Under the pieces are notes generated by a model. That model saw only the letters and a program-made list of their open reading frames with translations, was not told the DNA's origin and did no database searches. Both the position numbers and the translations under genes were made by a program. Below, piece after piece: positions 8,125-13,098 of a stretch of 14,879 nt of DNA. Source of the DNA: Acidobacteriaceae bacterium (lineage in GTDB: Bacteria; Acidobacteriota; Terriglobia; Terriglobales; Acidobacteriaceae); NCBI GenBank assembly GCA_030049955.1, contig JASIJX010000203.1, positions 1 to 14,879 of the forward strand, in the 5' to 3' direction. Numbering within the stretch: the stretch's first letter is position 1; the number at the start of each line of letters is the position of its first letter.

Positions 8125-9384
8125 CTACATCTCCGCGGCCCATTCGAGAGTAGCGAGGGTGAGCAGCAGCACGCGGCGCAGGCCGAGTTCGCGGTCGCGC
8201 GCCGAGTACCACTCGGCCAGCGTGTGAGCTGCGCCGCCTTCGCCGCCGGCGCCGATGGCGACGGCAGGGATGCCGAGCGAGAGCGGGATATTGGCGTCGG
8301 TCGAGCCGAGGCGGATGTCAGTGCGCAGGCCGAGGTGGCGATCGACAGCGCGCAGCGAGGCGAGCAGCGGCGAGTCTTCGGGCAGGTTCGCGGCTGGGCG
8401 GTCGCCGATTTTGGCGATTGTGAATGACAGCGGGCCGCGGCTGTTGCTTTCGCCGCTGGCAGCGTGCGCGTTGGCGCGGGCAACGGCGTCTTCTACGGCG
8501 CGGTGCAGAGCGACTTCGAGGCGAACGAGCTGCGATGGATTGGTGGAGCGGAAGTCGATGGTGGCCTGTGCGCTCTCTGGGATGGAATTGACACTGGTGC
8601 CGCCGCGGATGGTGCCAAGGTTGAGCGTGGTGCGCGGTTCGACGGGCAGTTCGGTCTCAGCCAGTTCGGCGAGCGCCACGGCAAGCGCGGCGATGGGGTT
8701 GGGCGTGCCGGCGTCAGTAAAGCTGTGGCCGCCGGGGCCGTTGATGGTTGCCTGAAAGCGGCTGCTGCCGAGAGCCTGCGTGACGGCGGCGTCGGCGCCG
8801 GCGCCGTCGAGCACGATGTGGGCGGCGATGCGGCCACGTAACGGGCTCTCGCGGTAGAGATGGCGGATGCCGCGCAGGTCGCCTTCGCCTTCTTCGCCAA
8901 CGTTGCCGACGAAGACGAGTGGCGCGGGCAACTGAATCTGAGACGCGATGAGTGCATGCGCGATGGCGAGCATGCCAGCCACGCCGGCTGCATTGTCGGA
9001 TGCGCCGGGCGCGGTGAGGCGATCGCCGTCGACGACGGGGTCAAGCGGCGTGTCGGCGGGAAAAACCGTATCGAGATGAGCGGAGAGCACGACGACGGGG
9101 CCGGTGCTTTCAGGCGGCAGGTGCTCGGCGGGCAGGATGCCGATCGCGTTGCCGGCGGCGTCGATTTCGACCTGGCACAGGCCGCTCTCGCGGAAGCGCG
9201 CGGCGAGCCACTCGGCGCGCGCCTGTTCGCCGTAGGGCGGTGCGGGGATTGCGACCAGCGCGGATTGCCAGTCCATGATGGTTTTTGGATTGCCGTGCAG
9301 CCAGGAGAAGGCTGCGTGCACCGGCCTTTTGGAGGCGAGCGCCGTTACCTGCGAGAAGGCCGAGTTGCGCGAGAGAAGAGGCAT
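8125..9384 (-). CDS. M20 family zinc metallopeptidase
   Basis: 419 residues, co-catalytic di-zinc exopeptidase or deacetylase of the M20 family (peptidase T / carboxypeptidase G2 / ArgE relatives), probably cytosolic. Metal and catalytic residues are in order: His103 and Asp105 in SAHLDTVFP, bridging Asp130 in GASDNAAG, Glu164/Glu165 in GNVGEEGEGD (general base and ligand), Asp193 in VLDGAGAD, and His387 in GGAAHTLAEW. The lid/dimerisation domain starts near GPGGHSFTD (217-224). The complete ligand set suggests an active enzyme; the substrate (small peptide or acylated amino acid) cannot be read from sequence. The ATG at 9384 has no clear Shine-Dalgarno. I keep it rather than the internal Met37 because the segment before Met37 (FSWLHGNPKTI) looks like the usual first helix of the family. 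It lies 47 bp downstream of truA. Confidence 0.93.
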   Translation of the reverse strand: MPLLSRNSAFSQVTALASKRPVHAAFSWLHGNPKTIMDWQSALVAIPAPPYGEQARAEWLAARFRESGLCQVEIDAAGNAIGILPAEHLPPESTGPVVVLSAHLDTVFPADTPLDPVVDGDRLTAPGASDNAAGVAGMLAIAHALIASQIQLPAPLVFVGNVGEEGEGDLRGIRHLYRESPLRGRIAAHIVLDGAGADAAVTQALGSSRFQATINGPGGHSFTDAGTPNPIAALAVALAELAETELPVEPRTTLNLGTIRGGTSVNSIPESAQATIDFRSTNPSQLVRLEVALHRAVEDAVARANAHAASGESNSRGPLSFTIAKIGDRPAANLPEDSPLLASLRAVDRHLGLRTDIRLGSTDANIPLSLGIPAVAIGAGGEGGAAHTLAEWYSARDRELGLRRVLLLTLATLEWAAEM

Positions 9385-9431
9385 GCGAACTGATTAGGGT
9401 AGCAGGCTAGCAATGATTCGGATGCAGGCGT

Positions 9432-10307
9432 TCAATCTTCGATGGCTGAATCGTCGTCTGGGTCGTACTCAACCGAGTGCAGGAACAGGCCGCGGGCCGG
9501 AGCAGTGGGACCGGCCGCCGAACGCGAGCGCGCGGCGAGGATTTCTGCGATTTCGTTGATTTGGATTTGGCCGCGGGCGGCGTCGAGCATCGTGCCCACC
9601 AGGTTTCGCACCATATGATGCAGAAAGCCATTGCCCCGCACGCGGTAGACAAAGAGTTCGCCGGCGTCTGAGGGGCGGATTTCCCACCCGGAGGAGAAAA
9701 TGGTGCGGATGGTGCTGCGCTCGAGCGCGGCAACGCGAAGTTCATTTTCGCTCGTGCAGGCTGGATGGTGCGCTGCACCTAGCTCGCGCGTCATTGCGTC
9801 AGGGTCGGTTGCCGCGAAGCTCGAGAAATCGTGCTCGCCGGTAAAGAGTGCGGCGGCTTGCTGTAATGCATCGAAGTCGAGCGGCCAGCGGCACTCGTAG
9901 ACGTAGCGCGCCAGGAACGGCGGGCAGATGGAGCCGCGAAAGATGCGGTACTCGTAGGTTTTGGCGCGGGCCGAGTGCCTGGCGTGAAATGTGCTTCGCA
10001 CCGTTTTGGCTTCGAGGACGCGAATGGACGGGGGAAGGGCGCGGTTGAGGGCCCGCTGGAGGTTTTCGGCCGGGATGGGCGCGGCCAATGCGAAGCTGGC
10101 CACCTGCGCGAGGGCGTGAACGCCCGCGTCCGTGCGGCCGGAGCCCTGGGGCAGCGGCGTTTCGCCGGTGATGCGGCCGAGGGCGGCCTGCAGTTCACTC
10201 TGGATGGTCGGTTCGCCGGGCTGCACCTGCCAGCCACGGAAGTCGGTTCCGTCATAGGCGAGAATGAGCTTCCAGGTGCGAGGCGCGGGCGTGGATGCGT
10301 CGGACAT
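9432..10307 (-). CDS. truA: tRNA pseudouridine(38-40) synthase TruA
   Basis: Isomerises uridines 38, 39 and/or 40 in the anticodon arm of many tRNAs. 291 residues, slightly longer than the usual 245-275. Clear family motifs are LAYDGTDFRGWQVQP (16-30), the catalytic loop GSGRTDAGVHALAQ with nucleophile Asp60, RTFHARHSA-like STFHARHSA and YEYRIF in the central part, and FLHHMVRNLVGT in the C-terminal half. The start is ATG at 10307 with no evident Shine-Dalgarno. It is the first gene of the minus-strand run and may share its promoter with the M20 gene 47 bp downstream. Confidence 0.97.
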   Translation of the reverse strand: MSDASTPAPRTWKLILAYDGTDFRGWQVQPGEPTIQSELQAALGRITGETPLPQGSGRTDAGVHALAQVASFALAAPIPAENLQRALNRALPPSIRVLEAKTVRSTFHARHSARAKTYEYRIFRGSICPPFLARYVYECRWPLDFDALQQAAALFTGEHDFSSFAATDPDAMTRELGAAHHPACTSENELRVAALERSTIRTIFSSGWEIRPSDAGELFVYRVRGNGFLHHMVRNLVGTMLDAARGQIQINEIAEILAARSRSAAGPTAPARGLFLHSVEYDPDDDSAIED

Positions 10308-10406
10308 TGGATCTGAAAAATAGAAATCCCTGTTTAGAGCCTAAGCTACTCAGCGGACAGCTGGGTCGGTTTTGGGCGGAGGAAGAAGCAGGTCCACTGT
10401 GTTATC

Positions 10407-10505
10407 ATGGATTTACGCTCAGTTGTTTGGTTGTGAGCCGTTCTCGCCTTCATCCGCCAGACCGTCTTCCACGTAAATTCCCAGCCCCTCAGCGTAATGG
10501 TCCAT
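10407..10505. ncRNA. Possible structured RNA (candidate only)
   Basis: ATGGA (10407-10411) pairs with TCCAT (10501-10505), and TTACGCT (10413-10419) with AGCGTAA (10491-10497), giving a 12-bp stem with a 1x3 internal loop that closes about 71 nt. Just to the right, AGGC-CTC-GCCT followed by TTT (about 10515-10528) could be a weak terminator on the plus strand. No known RNA family is recognised and the strand is not certain, so this rests only on pairing potential. Confidence 0.25.
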
Positions 10506-10725
10506 TGAAGTTGAGGCCTCGCCTTTTAAATGCGACTGGCCGGACCAGACTGCAACGCAATGGCGTGCCGCAGTCGAAGACGCGATAGGTGTGGCAAATC
10601 TCGAATCATTTGGAGCAAGCGCTCCCGGGTTTTCCGCATATCAAATTTGACGTCTCCCACGTTCTCGAAACGATTTTCGGGTAGTGAGGGAAACGAACCA
10701 ACTGCATCAGCCGCAGCAGGTCTAT

Positions 10726-10751
10726 GAATGAGTTCCAGGGATGAATTCCAG
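10726..10751 (+). repeat. 13-bp tandem duplication in the helicase leader
   Basis: GAATGAGTTCCAG (10726-10738) is followed directly by GGATGAATTCCAG (10739-10751), identical at 11 of 13 positions. The second copy supplies most of the left arm of the hairpin at 10747-10764. Confidence 0.6.
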
Positions 10752-10764
10752 AGAGGAATCTGGA
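10747..10764 (+). promoter_or_regulatory. Hairpin with the Shine-Dalgarno in its loop, helicase leader
   Basis: TCCAGA (10747-10752) and TCTGGA (10759-10764) form a perfect 6-bp stem whose 6-nt loop is GAGGAA, a good ribosome-binding site. The last paired base (A10764) is the first base of an ATG, so folding would place the start codon at the stem base. This arrangement could modulate ribosome access to the leader ORF that follows. Confidence 0.4.
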
Positions 10765-10802
10765 TGATGGAATTTCTGCGGATGGGTGCAGAACAGGATT
10801 GA
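10764..10802 (+). CDS. Possible 12-codon leader ORF overlapping the helicase start
   Basis: ATG ATG at 10764-10769 opens a frame of 12 codons (MMEFLRMGAEQD) ending in TGA at 10800-10802. It has a better ribosome-binding site (AGAGGA, 10752-10757, 6 nt upstream) than the helicase. It runs in a different frame and overlaps the helicase GTG. Its stop lies 1 nt before TTG 10804, an alternative helicase start, so it could couple translation. The peptide resembles nothing known, and its role, if any, would be in cis. Confidence 0.35.
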   Translation: MMEFLRMGAEQD

Positions 10803-11931
10803 ATTGAAACTTTTTTCTGAATTGCCACTTTCACAAACAATGCAGCGGCAGTTGGCCGATGCGAATTTTATTACTCCTACACCCGTCCAGGCGGCAGCCC
10901 TGCCACCGGCGCTTGCGGGACGGGATGTGCTGGCGACAGCACAGACGGGCACGGGCAAGACATTGAGCTTTCTGATTCCCCTCGTGGAACGAATGGCCAC
11001 GAGCGCAAAGGACACGAAGGCTCTGGTTCTGCTGCCTACGCGCGAACTGGCCATGCAGGTACTGGATGCCTGGCGCGATCTGACACAAGGCCAGGGAAAA
11101 GCCGCGCTTGTGTGCGGCGGCTTGGCGGAAGGCCCTCAGTTGTCCGCCATCCGGAAGGGAGCGCGCTTGATCGTCGCTACGCCGGGACGTTTGGAAGACT
11201 TCCTGTCGCGCAGATTGGTGAACCTGGGCGGCGTGAAGATATTGGTTCTGGACGAAGTGGACCGCATGCTGGACATGGGATTCAAGCCGGCAATCCGGCG
11301 GATTGCGGCGGTATTGCCGCAGGATCGGCAGACGCTGTGCTATTCGGCGACGGTCAGCCCGGCGATTCGCGAAGTGGCGAGCCTTTATCTCAGGAATCCG
11401 GTGCGCATCGATATCAGCTCCGAGTTGAAGCCCTCGCCCAATGTGAAGCTGCAAACCTTCGAGGTCCCGGCGGACAAGAAACAGGAGTTGCTGGAGCATC
11501 TTCTGGGAACAAACGATGGCAGTTTTATGGTCTTTGTGCGGACCAAGCACGGAGCGGACCGGGTTGCCCGGAGGTTATCGCGGGCCGGGTTCGCTGCGGC
11601 ACCCATTCACGGGGACCGATCGCAATCGCAGCGTAGCTCCGCATTGCGCGGCTTTGCCGAGGGTCGCCATCGCGTGCTGGTGGCAACCGACGTTGTGGCG
11701 CGTGGTATTGATGTCGCCGACGTTGCGCACGTCGTGAACTACGACCTTCCCAGGGAAGCCGAAGATTTTGTTCATCGCGTGGGACGAACAGGCAGAGCTG
11801 CAAGCCTTGGCGTCGCGTCAACCTTTGCTGCTCCAGACGAGACGCACGCTCTTAAGAAAATCGAGCGCACGTTGACCGTAACCTCGACGAAATATCGGGT
11901 ACGCCCAAACACGGCGCACGCGAGGCAGTAG
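10786..11931 (+). CDS. DEAD-box ATP-dependent RNA helicase (RhlE-like core)
   Basis: ATP-dependent RNA unwinding, probably in ribosome assembly or RNA turnover. All motifs are present: Q motif with Gln35 (PTPVQ), motif I AQTGTGKT (52-59), Ia PTRELA (84-89), Ib TPGR (132-135), II as DEVD (156-159) instead of DEAD, III SAT (187-189), IV VFVRTK (249-254), V ATDVVARGID (300-309), VI HRVGRTGRA (330-338). At 381 residues it is essentially the two RecA domains, with a short basic tail and no RNA-binding extension. Start: an in-frame TGA at 10765 limits the choice to GTG 10786 or TTG 10804. TTG gives MKLFSELPLSQ, which looks like a typical family N-terminus, and it lies 1 nt after the leader ORF stop. 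The GTG has no good ribosome-binding site. The gene converges on the zinc-ribbon gene across a shared terminator. Confidence 0.94.
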   Translation: MQNRIELKLFSELPLSQTMQRQLADANFITPTPVQAAALPPALAGRDVLATAQTGTGKTLSFLIPLVERMATSAKDTKALVLLPTRELAMQVLDAWRDLTQGQGKAALVCGGLAEGPQLSAIRKGARLIVATPGRLEDFLSRRLVNLGGVKILVLDEVDRMLDMGFKPAIRRIAAVLPQDRQTLCYSATVSPAIREVASLYLRNPVRIDISSELKPSPNVKLQTFEVPADKKQELLEHLLGTNDGSFMVFVRTKHGADRVARRLSRAGFAAAPIHGDRSQSQRSSALRGFAEGRHRVLVATDVVARGIDVADVAHVVNYDLPREAEDFVHRVGRTGRAASLGVASTFAAPDETHALKKIERTLTVTSTKYRVRPNTAHARQ

Positions 11932-11959
11932 CCTGATCTTCGTTTGTTTGCCGATTTCT

Positions 11960-11996
11960 CCCGGCTTCCTGAAGGGGCGACTGTCAGGCAGCCGGG
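11960..11996. terminator. Bidirectional hairpin terminator between convergent genes
   Basis: CCCGGCT (11960-11966) pairs with AGCCGGG (11990-11996); after a 1x1 mismatch, CCTGA (11968-11972) pairs with TCAGG (11984-11988) around an 11-nt loop. The stem of 12 bp lies 28 bases after the helicase stop and 9 bases after the zinc-ribbon stop. The flanks are only moderately T-rich (ACTCATTTG to the right; AGAAATCGG read leftward), so termination may be incomplete or factor-assisted. Confidence 0.75.
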
Positions 11997-12005
11997 ACTC
12001 ATTTG

Positions 12006-12335
12006 CTAACGGCTATGCCTGCGATCCCCGCGGCCGCCGCCGTTTCTCTTCCTTGCGCTGAAACAGTCCTGGCAATATACGGGCCGGTCGCCTCGCGGCT
12101 CAAACGGGACCGTCGTTTGCTTCCCGCACCCGGAACATGTGACTGTTGTGCCTTGAGATTCACTCCTCCGGCTGTACCCTCCCCCTCCGGCTTGTTCATT
12201 CTTCTTTGCCTGGCGGCACGCCTTGCAGCGTTTCGGAGCCGAATAGCCACGCTCCCGGAAAAATGCCTGATCTTCGCTTGAAAACGTGAATTCCTGCCCG
12301 CAGTCGCTACAGGTTAATTGCATATCCTCTGTCAT
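12006..12335 (-). CDS. Small protein with two zinc ribbons and a Gly/Arg-rich tail
   Basis: 109 residues from the ATG at 12335. The reading frame is open further upstream, but AAGGAGGAG at 12348-12356, 12 nt before this ATG, and the lack of any domain upstream favour this start. First ribbon: Cys9, Cys12, Cys37, Cys40, with FFRERGYSAPKRCKACR, matching the probable zinc-ribbon family zf-trcl. A Gly/Ser/Arg linker (about 47-62) follows. Second ribbon: Cys67, Cys70, Cys88, Cys91 (CxxC-x17-CxxC) with TTVPFEPRGDRPVYCQDCF, a motif common in small proteins of Acidobacteria and Chloroflexi. The tail 95-109 is Arg/Gly-rich (RGG-like). It is probably a cytosolic nucleic-acid- or protein-binding protein; no enzymatic motif is seen. 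A palindrome at 12448-12472 lies upstream and may be regulatory. Confidence 0.85.
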   Translation of the reverse strand: MTEDMQLTCSDCGQEFTFSSEDQAFFRERGYSAPKRCKACRQAKKNEQAGGGGYSRRSESQGTTVTCSGCGKQTTVPFEPRGDRPVYCQDCFSARKRNGGGRGDRRHSR

Positions 12336-12347
12336 AAGGTCTTTCGT

Positions 12348-12356
12348 CTCCTCCTT
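12348..12356 (-). promoter_or_regulatory. Ribosome-binding site that sets the zinc-ribbon start
   Basis: On the minus strand it reads AAGGAGGAG, a near-perfect anti-16S match, 12 nt upstream of the ATG at 12335. It excludes the longer open frame that extends to 12533. Confidence 0.75.
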
Positions 12357-12447
12357 CACTGTACGCCATATCACAGGGTCTCTAGACGGATAAGCGGTAT
12401 GGTGGCAGGCGCATTTGGCCAAAATCCGAGCTGGGTGGCGATTAAAC

Positions 12448-12472
12448 GGCAATATTTCGTGAATATATTGCC
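12448..12472. promoter_or_regulatory. Palindrome, possible operator upstream of the zinc-ribbon gene
   Basis: GGCAATAT (12448-12455) and ATATTGCC (12465-12472) are perfect inverted arms of 8 bp separated by 9 bp. The site is AT-rich in a GC-rich setting and lies about 113 bp upstream of the zinc-ribbon ATG, consistent with a dimeric regulator site. No promoter hexamers were assigned with confidence. Confidence 0.4.
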
Positions 12473-12557
12473 TGGGCCGGTCTCTGATCCAAGCAGTTTT
12501 TGGCATCGGCAGATTCGGACAAAGCCCAGCCATTCTCTGTGTGTTTCGACAGGGTGG

Positions 12558-12587
12558 TTGCGAGAGACAGCCTGACGGATGTATTTT
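12558..12587 (+). promoter_or_regulatory. Possible promoter of the efflux gene
   Basis: TTGCGA (12558-12563) and TATTTT (12582-12587) are separated by 18 bp and resemble sigma-70 -35 and -10 elements. The -10 directly abuts the palindrome ACTAACTGGTTAGT, a placement typical of repression. If real, transcription starts near 12594 and leaves a leader of about 500 nt before tolC. Confidence 0.4.
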
Positions 12588-12604
12588 ACTAACTGGTTAG
12601 TTAA
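12585..12604. promoter_or_regulatory. TetR/AcrR-type operator candidate
   Basis: ACTAACTGGTTAGT (12588-12601) is a near-palindrome with perfect 6-bp arms (ACTAAC/GTTAGT); beyond one mismatched base on each side, TT pairs with AA (12585-12586 and 12603-12604). Size, symmetry and the ACTAAC/GTTAGT half-sites resemble operators of TetR-family repressors that control RND efflux operons. No tetR gene is in the window, so the regulator would act from elsewhere. Confidence 0.55.
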
Positions 12605-12634
12605 TTTCGTAGGCCGGCGGAGGAAAGGCAAAAA

Positions 12635-12725
12635 TGCAGATCCTTCGCTCGTCCGCTTTCAACCCCAGGGACGAAGGCCCGTCCTTGAGGGGTCCGGTTT
12701 GCGGACCGCACTCAGGATGACAGGC
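12635..12725. repeat. Dispersed intergenic repeat with internal hairpins
   Basis: The left end TGCAGATCCTTCGCTC and right end CTCAGGATGACAGGC have inverted termini (ATCCT 12640-12644, AGGAT 12714-12718). Inside are GGACG/CGTCC (12669-12673, 12680-12684) and GGTCCG/CGGACC (12691-12696, 12702-12707). The ends match my memory of a very common intergenic element in acidobacterial genomes (GAAGGATCTGC...TGTCATCCTGAG on the other strand); this was not checked by search. Confidence 0.55.
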
Positions 12726-13029
12726 GAAAATCGACGGTCGGGATGACACCGCGTTGAGAAGTTGGTGGGCTTGACGAGGATGAGAGCTTACGGAGGCGGT
12801 GGTTGACTGGGCGGTTACGCCTGGGGAACGGCGGAGGTGGGGATCGCGTAATAATAAGGGGTCAATATTTGCAATTGGGTTCGCAATTGGCCTCGTACCC
12901 AGGTCTCGCAGTGGGCTTATCACTCAGTTTTTGAAGCCAGGAGAGCGTGCGATCATCCCACATTCACACACGGAATTTCCGGGCAGTTTCAGGCGCGGCG
13001 GTTCTTTGGATTGACGCTTCGCGCCTGGG

Positions 13030-13081
13030 CTTCGGTTCAACACTTCTGTTCAGCACTTCGCTTCAACGTTTCGGTTCAAAG
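13030..13081 (+). repeat. Four 13-bp imperfect tandem repeats in the tolC leader
   Basis: Four units in register: CTTCGGTTCAACA (13030), CTTCTGTTCAGCA (13043), CTTCGCTTCAACG (13056), TTTCGGTTCAAAG (13069). The core TTC-x-x-TTCA is kept in all four. The array ends 6 bp before the ribosome-binding site at 13088. Confidence 0.8.
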
Positions 13082-13087
13082 CATTCT

Positions 13088-13094
13088 GGAGAAG
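13088..13094 (+). promoter_or_regulatory. Ribosome-binding site of the tolC-like gene
   Basis: GGAGAAG lies 4 nt (6 nt from GGAGA) before the ATG at 13099 and supports that start over later in-frame codons. Confidence 0.7.
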
Positions 13095-13098
13095 AATC

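Larger units (their letters stand above)
10308..10785. other. Divergent intergenic region truA / DEAD-box helicase
   Basis: 478 bp without a convincing gene; short open frames on both strands have no recognisable product. It must hold promoters for truA (leftward) and the helicase (rightward), but I cannot identify a clear -35/-10 pair. It contains an imperfect long-range stem at 10407-10505, a weak hairpin plus T run at about 10513-10529, a 13-bp tandem duplication at 10726-10751 and a hairpin at 10747-10764, listed separately. Confidence 0.6.
12357..13098. other. Long divergent regulatory region, zinc-ribbon gene / tolC-like gene
   Basis: 742 bp with no convincing gene. Open frames such as 12597-12923 (minus) and 12799-13014 (plus) have no start context or recognisable product. 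Seen here: TTTGGCCAAA at 12414-12423, the palindrome 12448-12472, a possible promoter with an overlapping operator at 12558-12604, a dispersed repeat at 12635-12725, the direct repeat GCAATTGG twice at 12871-12890, and 13-bp tandem repeats at 13030-13081 next to the tolC ribosome-binding site. Most of it would be untranslated leader if transcription starts at the operator. Confidence 0.6.

Noticed and set aside
10513..10520. GAGGCCTC-type palindrome
   Set aside because: Too short by itself to be meaningful; mentioned only as part of the weak hairpin after the possible RNA.
10666..10679. CGAAA/TTTCG hairpin in the helicase leader
   Set aside because: A 5-bp AT-rich stem with no positional support; likely chance.
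12336..12533. Upstream extension of the zinc-ribbon reading frame (66 more codons)
   Set aside because: A strong ribosome-binding site lies inside it just before the ATG at 12335, and the extension has no conserved-looking sequence.
12597..12923. Minus-strand open frame of 108 codons in the efflux leader
   Set aside because: Much of it is the dispersed repeat read as protein; no ribosome-binding site and no domain.
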